From: Streptomyces sp. ISL-66
Lineage (GTDB): Bacteria; Actinomycetota; Actinomycetes; Streptomycetales; Streptomycetaceae
NCBI RefSeq assembly: GCF_018614135.1
Contig: NZ_JAGGOW010000065.1
Span: 62,001 to 126,000 of the forward strand
Direction of reading: 5' to 3'
DNA: 64,000 nt
The stretch's first letter is position 1. Every line of letters begins with the position of its first letter. Shown here in pieces: positions 8,448 to 17,720 of this stretch. The position numbers and the translations under genes are program-made. Under the pieces are notes generated by a model. That model was not told the DNA's origin. It made no database searches and saw only the letters and a program-made list of their open reading frames with translations.

Positions 8448-10955
8448 CTACCGGGGCCGCGCGGCAGCCTGGGGTACGGCGTCCCGGGGCTCATTGGTCC
8501 GGACCGTCGGGCCGGCGATCAGTGCGGCGAGGGCCATGCCGCCGGCGGCCCACCACAGGGTGTCGGTCCAGCCGCTCACCGACACCGGCCCGGTGTGCGT
8601 GGAGGCGCCGAGGACCGCGGTGAACAGCAGGCCACCGACGGTTCCGCCCAGCTGCTGGGCCGTGAGGACCGCGGCCGAGGCCGCGCCGGCGTGCCGCGGG
8701 GCGATGCCCGCCGTCGCGGTGGCGAGGATCGGCATCAGGGCCATACCGAGGCCGAGGCCGGTGAGGAGCGTGCCGGGCAGCACCTGCGCCGCGTACTCGT
8801 CGCCGCCCTCGAGGAGGGCCAGGATCGCCATTCCGACGGCCGTGAGCAGCAGCCCCGCCGCGATCAGGACCCCGGGCGCGGCCCGGTGCGCCAGCCGAGC
8901 GGAGACCTGGGTGGCGCCGACGAGGAGCGCTCCGAAGAGGGGGAGGAGGAGCGCACCGGCCGGGGTCGGTGCGTGCCCGAGGACGTACAGCAGGTAGGAG
9001 CTCAGGAACGAGAAGAGGACGACGGTGCCGGCGCCGGCCAGGACCATGGCGAGCAGGCAGCCGAGGCGGTCACGGTCCTTGAAGAAGTCCGACGGGAGCA
9101 TCGGGCCGGACGCCGCGGCCTGCCGCACGAGGAAGGCCGCGAGCAGCGCGGCGCCGGCCACCAGCGGGACCAGGACCAGGGGGACGGCCCAGCCGCGCGT
9201 CCCGCCTTCGGCGAGGCCGTAGGCGAGGGCCGCGAGCGCGCCGGAGCCGAGCAGCAGGCCGGGGGCGTCGGGGCGGACACGGGCCGGGCCGTGGTGCTCG
9301 CGCGGCAGGGTGAGCGTGAGGACCAGGATGATGGCGGTGATGAGGACGGACGCGAGCGGGCTCACGCGCCAGCTCGTGAACTCGCGGAGCCAGCCGCCCG
9401 CGAGCAGCCCGAGGACCGAACTCCCGCCGGCGAAAGCGGCGTAGACCCCGAAGGCCCGGCGGCGTTCCCCGCGGTCGGTGAAGCCCGCGACCACCAGGGC
9501 GAGCGCGGACGGGGTCAGCAGCGCGCCGAAGACGCCTTGCAGGATGCGGGCGCAGATCAGCAGGGCGGAGTTCGGGGCCGAGGCGCCGAGCACGGAGGCC
9601 GCCGCGAATCCGGCCAGACCGATGATCAATGTCGTTCTGCGCCCCAGGAGGTCGGCGAGGTGCCCGCCGGGCAGCAGCAGGGCCGCGAAGGCTACGGCGT
9701 AGACGGTGAACACAGCGCGCACGGCGTCGAAGTCGAGGCCGAGGTCGGCGTGGACGGACGGCGTCGCCAAGTTGAAGACCGTCGCTTCGGAGATCACCAG
9801 CAACTGCACCAGGACGGCCACCGCCAAGCCCCGCCAGCGCCGGGCGTGCGGGGCCGGGGAGTCCTGGACCGGCTCCGTGAAGGGACCGGCGGACGGAGCC
9901 GGGGGCCAGGCGGCGCCCGGGGGCGGCCCGAATCCCTGTGCCGGGACGAAGGGTTGGAGCCCCGTCGGGGCGTACGCGGGAGGCAGCGGGTAGGACTGCG
10001 CGGGCTGGACCCGGGGGTCCGGCTGCGCGGCGGGTGCCGGTGGCGCTGCCGGAGTCGCGGGCGCGTAGTCCAGCAACTGGGCGGCGTGACGGCCGAGTTG
10101 GGCCAGCACCGCGCCCGGCAGCCATTCCGGCGCCTGGTCCGTGGCCGTGCGCGCGGCCACCTGCTGGGGGGTGGGCCGCTCGGCCGGGTTCTTGTGCAGG
10201 CAGGCGCGGACGAGATCGACCAGCGTCGGCGGTACGCCCGTCAGGTCCGGCTCCTCCTCGGCGACGCGGAAGAGGTGGGCGTTCAGCCCGGTGTCCCCGG
10301 CGCCGAAGAGCAGGCGTCCGGTGGCGGCGTAGACGAGGACGGCGCCCAGGCAGAAGACGTCGCTGGCGGGGGTGAGTTCGAGGCCGCGGACCTGTTCCGG
10401 AGACATGAAGCCGGCGGAGCCGATGAGCGTGCCGGTGCGGGTGAGCAGGCTGTCCCCGGCGAGGCTCTCCATCGCCCGCGCGATGCCGAAGTCGATGACG
10501 CGGGGGCCGTCGACGGTGACGAGGACGTTGGACGGCTTGAGGTCGCGGTGGATGAGACCCGCCTCGTGCACGGCCTGCAGGGCGAGCGCGAGGCGGTTGG
10601 CGAGGGTGTGGACCGAGTGCTCGGGCAACGGCCCGAAGTCCTTGGCCACCACCGTGTGCAGATCGGGTCCGGGGATGTACTGGGTCGCCACCCACGGCAC
10701 GGCGGCCTCGGGATCGGCGTCGAGCACGTCCGCCGTCCAGCTCCCGCCCACCCGGCGCGCTGCGGCCACCTCACGGGCGAAGCGCCTGCGGAACTCGGGG
10801 TTCCCCGCGTGATCCGCCTGTACGACCTTGACGGCGACGGTGCGCCCGCCCTCGGAGCGCCCGAGATAGACCAGGCCCATGCCGCCCGCGCCCAGCCGGG
10901 CGATGAGGCGGTACGGACCGATGCGGGTCGGGTCTTCGGCATTCAGCTGATCCAC
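8448..10955 (-). CDS. Ser/Thr protein kinase fused to a DHA2-type MFS transporter
   Basis: 835 aa from GTG 10955; a TTG at 10973 would add six residues, and neither has a strong ribosome site. Residues 15-280 are a complete Hanks-type kinase: GAGGMG loop, VAVKVV lysine, HRDLKPSN catalytic loop, DFG, SPEQ. A Pro/Ala-rich linker of about 90 residues follows. From about residue 380 there are roughly 14 hydrophobic segments with LADLLGRRTT, as in drug/proton antiporters of the DHA2 group. Both halves look intact, in one continuous frame. Kinase-transporter fusion is uncommon; the kinase presumably modifies its own transporter or a neighbour. Confidence 0.87.
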   Translation of the reverse strand: MDQLNAEDPTRIGPYRLIARLGAGGMGLVYLGRSEGGRTVAVKVVQADHAGNPEFRRRFAREVAAARRVGGSWTADVLDADPEAAVPWVATQYIPGPDLHTVVAKDFGPLPEHSVHTLANRLALALQAVHEAGLIHRDLKPSNVLVTVDGPRVIDFGIARAMESLAGDSLLTRTGTLIGSAGFMSPEQVRGLELTPASDVFCLGAVLVYAATGRLLFGAGDTGLNAHLFRVAEEEPDLTGVPPTLVDLVRACLHKNPAERPTPQQVAARTATDQAPEWLPGAVLAQLGRHAAQLLDYAPATPAAPPAPAAQPDPRVQPAQSYPLPPAYAPTGLQPFVPAQGFGPPPGAAWPPAPSAGPFTEPVQDSPAPHARRWRGLAVAVLVQLLVISEATVFNLATPSVHADLGLDFDAVRAVFTVYAVAFAALLLPGGHLADLLGRRTTLIIGLAGFAAASVLGASAPNSALLICARILQGVFGALLTPSALALVVAGFTDRGERRRAFGVYAAFAGGSSVLGLLAGGWLREFTSWRVSPLASVLITAIILVLTLTLPREHHGPARVRPDAPGLLLGSGALAALAYGLAEGGTRGWAVPLVLVPLVAGAALLAAFLVRQAAASGPMLPSDFFKDRDRLGCLLAMVLAGAGTVVLFSFLSSYLLYVLGHAPTPAGALLLPLFGALLVGATQVSARLAHRAAPGVLIAAGLLLTAVGMAILALLEGGDEYAAQVLPGTLLTGLGLGMALMPILATATAGIAPRHAGAASAAVLTAQQLGGTVGGLLFTAVLGASTHTGPVSVSGWTDTLWWAAGGMALAALIAGPTVRTNEPRDAVPQAAARPR

Positions 10956-11022
10956 GAGGGAAAGATAGTCCAACTATCCAAGCGAAGGGGGCCCTTCACC
11001 CGAACGGGTAACGCGAATCAGC

Positions 11023-11405
11023 TCATCCCGACCCGGGCCGGCCCTCGGGCCGGTATTCCGCCCAGGTCTTGGGCGTCTCTGAAATCCTGACCGCCGTGAG
11101 CTCCGGGATCCGCTCCGCCCAGAGGTCGAAGATCCAGACGGCGAGGTTCTCCGCCGAGGGTGAGACCCCCCCATCGACTCATTCAAGTGCCGGTGGTCCA
11201 GGGTCTCGTCCATCCACTTCTTGAACGCGTCGAGATCCCGGTAGTCCCGTACGAAGCCCGCCTCCGTGAGCTCCTCCCGGCGGCCGCGGAGCTCGATCAC
11301 CACCACGTAGTTGTGCCCGTGCATGCGGGCACACGGGTGCCAGCCCGGCAGCCGGTCGAGTACGTGGCTGGCGGAGAAGTGGAACTCCTTGGTGATCGTC
11401 AGCAT
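11023..11405 (-). pseudogene. queD: 6-carboxytetrahydropterin synthase-like (QueD/PTPS), frameshifted
   Basis: Encodes a 6-pyruvoyl-tetrahydropterin-synthase-fold protein (queuosine/deazapurine branch). MLTITKEFHFSASHVLD has the zinc-ligand His of the family, and CARMHGHNY supplies the paired HGH ligands; DHRHLNE follows. After that the frame is lost at a run of seven C at 11166-11172. Adding one base there restores the expected ending, AENLAVWIFDLWAERIPELT then SETPKTWAEYRPEG, stopping at 11023. The intact product would be 127 aa, normal for the family. A homopolymer sequencing error is as likely as a real mutation. It lies between the AAA/TPR gene and the kinase-MFS gene on the same strand. 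Confidence 0.82.
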
Positions 11406-11463
11406 GGCCACCCCAGTCCGCCCGCGAGTGGCGGAACTCCTCCCGGTACGAGTGCTTCGCGCG

Positions 11464-14154
11464 TCACCGATCGGCCTCGCCGTCTCCCAGGATGGCGCGG
11501 TTGAGGGGAACGCCCACCAGGAAGCGCTCCCGCATCGCACCGTCGGTGATCAGGTCGGCCTTGCGCAGGACCACGTCCCGCGCGCGTTCCAGCAGGGCGC
11601 GCGCCTCCTCCCCGGAGCCGCGCGCCGCGAGGACGAGCGACGAGTGGTAGAGGACCTCCTCGGTCCGCAGCGCGGGCATGTCCCCGACCTCGTCCAGGAT
11701 GCGCAGGGCCTCCCGCGCGTGCTCCTCGGCCGCTTCCACGTCGCCCTTGCGCACGAGGATCCGGCTGCGCAGGCAATGCGCGGCGATCTCGCTGCGCACC
11801 ATGCCGCTGCGCCGCGTCTCGACACAGGTCGCGACCGCCAGCCGTTCCGCCTCGTCGAGCTGCTCCCCGTACGCGCCCGCGTGGTCGAGCAGGACTTCCG
11901 CGTAGAGGTTCCGCACGATCGGGACCAGATTGGCCAGCCAGGTCCGCTCGGTCTCCGCCCAGGCCTCGACGATCAGCCGGCGGCTCTCGTCCCGGCCTTG
12001 CGAGCGGCGCGTGACCAGGCGCGCGAGAAGCGCGACGTTGTAGGCGTGCCAGGCGCTGTCACCGCCGCGGTCCGCCTCGAAGGCGAGCGCTTCGCGCAGC
12101 GCCTCCTCCGCCTTGCCGTGGTCGCCGAGGCCCACGTACACCTGGGCGAGGTAGTTGAGCGCTATGGGCAGCTCCGCCTTCAGCGGTTCGTTCCGCAGCC
12201 GCGCGACGCACCGGGTCAGCCTCGTCAGCGCCTCGGTCAGGTGCCCGCTGTCGAAGAGGGTGATGCCGAGCTGCATCTCCCCCAGGTTGCGGGCGTGCTG
12301 CAGGACCGGCTCGCCGCTGCCGCCCAGGCGCGGGTCCGAGGCGTACATGCGTTCCGCCTCCCGGAGTTGCGCCAGGCCCTCGGCGAGGTTGCGCTTGGAG
12401 ACCTGGCGGCCGTATTCGACGCGGGCCACGAAGAGGGCGACCGGGTCCCCGTGCCGCTCGGCCAGCTCCACGGCGGCGGCCAGCTTGGCCAGTGAAGGTA
12501 CGAGTCCCTGCGTGGCGAGCAGCGTCTTGCCGCGCAGCAGGGTCGCCCGGACGGCCAGTCCGGGCTCCGCGCACCGGGTCGCCGCGGCCTCCGCCTCGGC
12601 GGCCAGGTCGTCGATGTCCGGACCGCCCGCGGGCCGGCTCTGCCCTCGCCAGCGCACCTCGGTCAGCGAGAGGAGCAGCTCCACCGCCTGTACGAAACGG
12701 CGGTCCCGGCCCTCGGCGCCCGTCGGCAGCTCACGGGTGGCCTTGATCACCTCTTCGCAGTGCCGCTCGGCCTCGGAGAACGACAGCCCGTCCGTGGCCG
12801 CGTCGCGGGCGAGCGCGAAGTGGGCGTCGGCCGAGGCCTTGAGACAGGCGGGACCGCCGCGCCTGAGGTGGCGCGCGATCTCGAGCCGCCGCTCCAGGGA
12901 GGCGGTCTCCGGTCGCGCCCGGCCCAGTGCCGCCGCGATGCGCGCGTGCCGCGAGCGCATCTGCTCGGCGCTCTGCTGCCCGTAGACCACGCGCCATAGC
13001 GCGCGGTGCTCGAAGCGGTAGCAGTCCGCCGATTCCCAGCGCGCCCATCCGGGAGGCGACTCGGGCACGATCAGTCGGTGGTCCCGGGCGATCAGACGCA
13101 GCCGTTCCATCACGACGTCGTGTGACAGGCCGGTGACCTCCGCGACCGTTCCCGAGAGGAACACGTCCCCTTGGGCGGCCCCGGTGGCGAGCAGTGCGCG
13201 GTCCTGGTCGGTGAGCGTGCGCAACCGCTCCTCCACCACCCGCGCGAGGCTGGGCGGCAGGGCCACGTCGGCCCCGTGGTCGGGGCTCCACTCGTCCAGG
13301 CAGAGCGTCACGAAGATGGCATGACCCCCCGTCAGCTCCGCGAGCCGGTGCGAGAGGGCGGAGGGGGCCGCCGGGTGCCGCTGGGCGACGAGTTCGGCGA
13401 TGGCGTCCTCGGGCAGCCCGCGCATCGTCCTGCGGCGGAGCAGTCCCTCGGTGGACCAGCGGTGCAGCAGCGCCTCCACCTTCGATTCCCGGCCGTCCGC
13501 GTACGCCCCGTCGCTGGTGTGGCTGAGCACCAGGGCGAGTTGCTCCTGCGGCAGTTTGCGCAGGAGCTGGTCGAGGACGAACTGGCTGCTCTCGTCGATG
13601 TGCTGGACGTCGTCGATCACGAGTACGGTCGGCGGCCCCTGCCGGACCACCTCCAGCAGACCGTCCACGATCCGCAGCGCGGCCGCGTGCCGGAAGGGCA
13701 ACAGGCTGTCGAAGGGCATGGACCCGGAATCGAGCGAGGCCTCGGTGATCTCCCTGCCCAGGGTGAACACCGCGCCGAGGCCGGGGACGATCGCGGACAG
13801 CACCTCCGGCGCGGACCGGACCACTCCCTGTCCGGTGGCGCCGAGCATCCTGCGGAAGACGCCGCGCCGCTTGGGTTCCTGGTCCTCGCCGAGCTTCAGG
13901 AGCAGATCGAGCACCGGCCCGTACATCAGGTCCGGTCCGATTCCGGGCTGGCAGGTGGTGGAGACGATCCGGTGCCTCGCGGCACCGGGCGACGCGGCGG
14001 TCTCGGCCTCGAACGCCCTCAGCAGTGCGGACTTGCCCATTCCCGACACGCTGTCGAAGGCGAGGGCCCGGCCGCCACGGCCTTCCGAAAGCGCCGTCAG
14101 GACCGAGCGCAGTTCCTCCATGTGTTCCACGCGATCGACGAATCCGATCGGCAC
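11464..14154 (-). CDS. Large AAA ATPase with TPR-like C-terminal half
   Basis: 896 aa from GTG 14154, which has GGGGGA six bases upstream; upstream ATGs at 14202 and 14229 lack a site. The N-terminus (MPIGFVDRVEHMEELRSVL) and the P-loop SVSGMGKSALL mark an AAA_16/STAND-type ATPase; TVLVIDDVQHID is Walker B. Residues from about 480 on are helical TPR-like repeats rich in Ala/Leu/Arg (VELAERHGDPVALFVARVEY). No C-terminal LuxR helix-turn-helix is visible, so it is not an obvious LAL transcription regulator. Probably a signalling ATPase; the trigger is unknown. Confidence 0.82.
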   Translation of the reverse strand: MPIGFVDRVEHMEELRSVLTALSEGRGGRALAFDSVSGMGKSALLRAFEAETAASPGAARHRIVSTTCQPGIGPDLMYGPVLDLLLKLGEDQEPKRRGVFRRMLGATGQGVVRSAPEVLSAIVPGLGAVFTLGREITEASLDSGSMPFDSLLPFRHAAALRIVDGLLEVVRQGPPTVLVIDDVQHIDESSQFVLDQLLRKLPQEQLALVLSHTSDGAYADGRESKVEALLHRWSTEGLLRRRTMRGLPEDAIAELVAQRHPAAPSALSHRLAELTGGHAIFVTLCLDEWSPDHGADVALPPSLARVVEERLRTLTDQDRALLATGAAQGDVFLSGTVAEVTGLSHDVVMERLRLIARDHRLIVPESPPGWARWESADCYRFEHRALWRVVYGQQSAEQMRSRHARIAAALGRARPETASLERRLEIARHLRRGGPACLKASADAHFALARDAATDGLSFSEAERHCEEVIKATRELPTGAEGRDRRFVQAVELLLSLTEVRWRGQSRPAGGPDIDDLAAEAEAAATRCAEPGLAVRATLLRGKTLLATQGLVPSLAKLAAAVELAERHGDPVALFVARVEYGRQVSKRNLAEGLAQLREAERMYASDPRLGGSGEPVLQHARNLGEMQLGITLFDSGHLTEALTRLTRCVARLRNEPLKAELPIALNYLAQVYVGLGDHGKAEEALREALAFEADRGGDSAWHAYNVALLARLVTRRSQGRDESRRLIVEAWAETERTWLANLVPIVRNLYAEVLLDHAGAYGEQLDEAERLAVATCVETRRSGMVRSEIAAHCLRSRILVRKGDVEAAEEHAREALRILDEVGDMPALRTEEVLYHSSLVLAARGSGEEARALLERARDVVLRKADLITDGAMRERFLVGVPLNRAILGDGEADR

Positions 14155-14397
14155 CACACGTCCCCCCGTCCCATGGCTCGCGCGGAGCTTCCCAGCCCAC
14201 ATCGGCACGCGCTGATCACGGTAGATCATGCGGGCCCGGGCCGCCCGCGGCTCGGCGAAATCGACGCATTCCGAGGAGGTGTACCGCTGACGATGAACGG
14301 CCTGACCGTACGGGTCCTCACTCGGATGGCGGGCCGGGCGGGCGGGCCGGTCCCTGCGGGCCTTGACTGGAGGGAGACGAACGATCAGGGAGGCGTG

Positions 14398-14901
14398 ATG
14401 GCGGGTGTACGCGGGCGCGGGCTGGCGGCCGGTGTGGGGTTGGTGGTGCTGGTGTCGGCCGCCGCGGGTTGTTCGGACGGGGACGGTCCGTCCGCGGCGG
14501 CCTCGGAGGCAGCGTCCGCCGTGGCATCGGCGGGCGCGGTGGTCTCCTCGGCCGCCTCCGAGGCGTCGGACGCGGTCGAATCGGCGGCAGCCGTCGCGAA
14601 GGACAAGCTGTCCGAGGTCAAGGACGGCATCGACGCGAAGGACGACGTCACGCTGGGTGCGCCCGCGAAGGACGCGGACGGTCGCACCACGGTGTCGGTC
14701 TCGGCCAAGAACACGGAAGGTTCGCCGAAGTCCTTCGCCGTGCAGGTGGACTTCAAGGACGAGGGCGGCAAGCTTCTGGACACCGTGGTGGTGACGGTCT
14801 CCGACGTGGCCGCGAACGCGACCGGCGAGGGCACCGCGCGCAGCACCCACACCCTGTCGGGCACGGTCAAGGCGGAGACCGGGAAGGCCCTGCGCTACTG
14901 A
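14398..14901 (+). CDS. Secreted lipoprotein with FxLYD-like domain
   Basis: 167 aa. The signal peptide ends in a lipobox, LVSAAAGC, with the lipidated Cys about residue 26. An Ala/Ser-rich linker follows, then a beta-rich domain (TTVSVSAKNTEGSPKSFAVQ, LLDTVVVTVSDVAANATGEG) resembling FxLYD domains of actinobacterial lipoproteins. It is anchored outside the membrane; role unknown. ATG 14398 is preceded by AGGGAGG. The upstream 240 bases, shared with the divergent AAA gene, hold no other gene. Confidence 0.8.
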   Translation: MAGVRGRGLAAGVGLVVLVSAAAGCSDGDGPSAAASEAASAVASAGAVVSSAASEASDAVESAAAVAKDKLSEVKDGIDAKDDVTLGAPAKDADGRTTVSVSAKNTEGSPKSFAVQVDFKDEGGKLLDTVVVTVSDVAANATGEGTARSTHTLSGTVKAETGKALRY

Positions 14902-15019
14902 GCCCGCGCGGCGAAGGATTCACCCGAACGGCTGCGCTCCGATGTCGCTGCGCGCTCCCCCCGCGGACGCTGGGCGGGACGCCGGACCCACGGCGTCCCG
15001 CCCGACGAAGGAGCTTCTC

Positions 15020-15469
15020 GTGGCACAGACAACGACGCCCCCCAGCAGAGCCCCCCGAAGTCAGGACCCCACGGCCGGGCACAGTGCGTGGGCAGCGGGC
15101 GGCACGATGTTCGCCGGTGTCCTGATGCTCGTCGAAGGCGTCCTCGGCATCCTGAAGGGGATCGCCGGTATCGCTGAGGACGACGTCTACACGCGCATCG
15201 GCGACTACACCTTCAAATTCGACGTCACGGCGTGGGGCTGGATCCACCTCATCGTGGGCATCGTGCTCGCCGTCGTCGGCGCGGGCATCCTCAAGGGTGT
15301 GGCATGGGCCCGGATGGCGGGTGTGGCGATCGCCGCGCTGGACATCATCCTCAACTTCATGTGGCTTCCCTACACGCCGATCTGGGCACTCATCTCGATC
15401 GCCATCGGCACCTTCGTCATCTGGGCCCTGTGCACGGGCACGAGCAACGGCCGTCCCACCACGGCCTGA
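15020..15469 (+). CDS. DUF7144-type membrane protein
   Basis: 149 aa with about four transmembrane helices (AAGGTMFAGVLMLVEGVLGI, WIHLIVGIVLAVVGAGIL, MAGVAIAALDIILNFMWL, IWALISIAIGTFVIWALC). It matches a small membrane-protein family common in actinobacteria, of unknown function. GTG 15020 follows AAGGAG with six bases spacing; an in-frame ATG at 14942 lacks a site. The gene is followed by a strong hairpin. Confidence 0.8.
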   Translation: MAQTTTPPSRAPRSQDPTAGHSAWAAGGTMFAGVLMLVEGVLGILKGIAGIAEDDVYTRIGDYTFKFDVTAWGWIHLIVGIVLAVVGAGILKGVAWARMAGVAIAALDIILNFMWLPYTPIWALISIAIGTFVIWALCTGTSNGRPTTA

Positions 15470-15504
15470 TCGGAAATCCCCACCGCGGCCGCGCGCCGCA
15501 CCAT

Positions 15505-15533
15505 CGATTGCCGGGGCGAGACCCCGGCAATCG
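15505..15533 (+). terminator. Hairpin terminator after the DUF7144 gene
   Basis: A perfect 12-bp stem (CGATTGCCGGGG at 15505-15516 with CCCCGGCAATCG at 15522-15533) encloses a five-base loop. There is no U-tract, as is common for Streptomyces terminators. It lies 35 bases after the stop codon. Confidence 0.75.
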
Positions 15534-15754
15534 GCGCGCCGTCGCCCCGCCGTGAACCGCGCCCGAAAGCCCCCCGGCGAGCAGCAACCCCCTCGGCCGC
15601 CGTCATCACCGGGCACGCGCCCGTGGCGGGTTCATACCTCTGGGTGAGGTCGGCGGGGTTCGAGGGGGGCGGGAGCGGAGTTCTGCCTAGGGTGACTCCG
15701 GGGGTGGCGGGCAGCCGCTCCGATCGGCGCGTCGACTCATGTACGGGAGTTCGT

Positions 15755-17695
15755 GTGGCGCAGCAGCACACGGCGTCACTCCGGCTCCGCCTCCGGTACC
15801 GCTTCGACCATCTGGTCTCGGGGGGAACGACCGCGCTCATCGGCTGGCTCGCCCTGGCCTGCCTCGCCGTCGTCGTTCCGGCGAGCATGGTCCTCGTCTG
15901 GTCCGACCGGGCCGCTCCGGCGACGCTCTCCGGCCGGCTCACCGCCGTGTGGGTCAGCGTCGGTCAGACCTTGAAGATCGGGGGCGCGGTCGGCTCCCCG
16001 CTCTACGTGCTGGCGTCCGTAGCGCTCGCGCTGGTGGCGCTGCTCTTCGTGTCGACCCTGGTCGGTCTGATCACGACGGGCATCAACCGGCGCATCATGT
16101 CGCTGCGCCTCGGTCACTCCACCGTGCTGGAGACCGGGCACACCGTCGTACTGGGCTGGTCGGACCAGGTGTTCCCCGTGATCGGCGAGCTGGTGGCCGC
16201 CCACGCGAACCAGCGTCGCTCCGCCATCGCCGTGCTCGCCCCGCAGGACAAGGTGTGGATGGAGGACGAGATCTCCGCGCGCGTCGGCGACAGCGGCAGG
16301 ACGCGGATCATCTGCCGCAACGGGAGCACCACCGACCCCACGGAGCTGGGCCGGGTGAGTCCGCGAACGGCGAAGGCGGTGCTGGTGCTGCCTCCCACGG
16401 GGGACACCGGGGACGCTCATGTCGTCAAGACGCTGCTCGCCCTCGACGCGGCCGTCCCCGGGCCCGGCGAGGAGGCACCGGTGGTGATCGCCGCCGTCCG
16501 CGACTCCCGCAACCACGTGACCGCCAGGCTGGCCGCGGGGCCCTTCGGGCATGTCCTGTGCGTCGACGACATCGTCGCCCGGCTCCTCGTCCAGACGGCC
16601 CGGCAGCCCGGTCTCTCGCTCGTCTACTCGGAGTTGCTGGATTTCGAGGGCGACGAGTTCTACCCGGCCGCCGCCGAGGGCCTCGTGGGGCGTACGTTCG
16701 GCGAGGTGCTGCTGTGCTTCGCCACGTCCTCGGCGGTCGGTCTGCTGCACGCCGACGGGAGCGTCACCCTCAATCCGGATCCGGGGGCCACGATCGGCCC
16801 GGCCGACCGGATCATCGTCATCTCCCGCGACGACGACACGGTCTTACCGGTGGACGTGGCCTCCCATGTCGAGGAGGACGCCATCGTGACGGGCGCTCCC
16901 CGCACCGCCCGGGCGGAGCGATTGCTCCTGCTCGGCTGGAACCGCCGCGCCCCGCTCGTCATCGAGCAGCTCGACCAGTACGTGACCCCGGGAACCACCC
17001 TGGACGTCGTGGCACTCGGCGCGTGCGCGGCCACGCACGGCGTCCGCGCCGTCGAGCCCGTCGGGTCCTGCCTCGAAGTGACCTTCCACGACGGGGACAT
17101 CACCGACCCGTGCACCCTGGCCAAGCTGGACGTGCCCTCGTACGACGGTGTGATCGTGATCGGTGAGACGGAGCCCGAGGTCCCGGACGTGCCCGTCGGC
17201 GCCCTCGCCCCGGTGTCGGATCCGCAGGCGCGGGCGGACGACAGGACGCTGGTCGCCCTGCTGCACTTGCGGGCCATCGGGGAGGCCGCGCAGCGTGAAC
17301 TCTCGCTCACCACCGAGATGTCCGACGACGGCAACCGGCTCCTCGCGCCCGCCCGGGAGGGCGCGGACTTCATCGTGAGCGGCAGGCTGATCAGCCTTCT
17401 GATGACGCAGATCTCCGAGAGCCGGTATCTGGCCGCGGTCTTCGAGGAGTTGTTCACGGCGGCGGGACACGAGTTCCATCTCAAGCCGGCCGCGGACTAC
17501 GTCCGGGCCGGGCATGAGGTCTCGTTCGCCACCGCTGTCGAGTCGGCGCGGCGGCGCCGGGAATGCGCGGTCGGCTACCGGCTGCGCGCGCGGAGCGCCA
17601 CCGGCCCCGACTACGGGGTGCGGATCAACCCGGACAAGCGGCAGCGGGTCCGGTTCTCCGAGGAGGACTGGCTGATCGTGCTCGCCGAGAGCTGA
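15755..17695 (+). CDS. CASTOR/POLLUX-related ion channel protein
   Basis: 646 aa. Two N-terminal transmembrane segments (about residues 30-55 and 85-115) are followed by paired RCK/TrkA-N-like nucleotide-binding domains (HTVVLGWSDQVFPVIGELVA, later RLLLLGWNRRAPLVIEQLD). Relatives are cation channels gated through the RCK domains. GTG 15755 is set by GGGAG five bases upstream. Codon 364 is TTA (16844-16846), so translation may depend on the rare bldA leucyl tRNA and be confined to late growth. It ends 25 bases from the convergent oxidase gene. Confidence 0.88.
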   Translation: MAQQHTASLRLRLRYRFDHLVSGGTTALIGWLALACLAVVVPASMVLVWSDRAAPATLSGRLTAVWVSVGQTLKIGGAVGSPLYVLASVALALVALLFVSTLVGLITTGINRRIMSLRLGHSTVLETGHTVVLGWSDQVFPVIGELVAAHANQRRSAIAVLAPQDKVWMEDEISARVGDSGRTRIICRNGSTTDPTELGRVSPRTAKAVLVLPPTGDTGDAHVVKTLLALDAAVPGPGEEAPVVIAAVRDSRNHVTARLAAGPFGHVLCVDDIVARLLVQTARQPGLSLVYSELLDFEGDEFYPAAAEGLVGRTFGEVLLCFATSSAVGLLHADGSVTLNPDPGATIGPADRIIVISRDDDTVLPVDVASHVEEDAIVTGAPRTARAERLLLLGWNRRAPLVIEQLDQYVTPGTTLDVVALGACAATHGVRAVEPVGSCLEVTFHDGDITDPCTLAKLDVPSYDGVIVIGETEPEVPDVPVGALAPVSDPQARADDRTLVALLHLRAIGEAAQRELSLTTEMSDDGNRLLAPAREGADFIVSGRLISLLMTQISESRYLAAVFEELFTAAGHEFHLKPAADYVRAGHEVSFATAVESARRRRECAVGYRLRARSATGPDYGVRINPDKRQRVRFSEEDWLIVLAES

Positions 17696-17720
17696 GGCGC
17701 CGCCCGCCCGCCCTGCGCCG

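Noticed and set aside
14155..14850. N-terminal extension of the AAA/TPR protein to 14850
   Set aside because: It lies opposite the lipoprotein gene and has no homology; GTG 14154 with its ribosome site is better.
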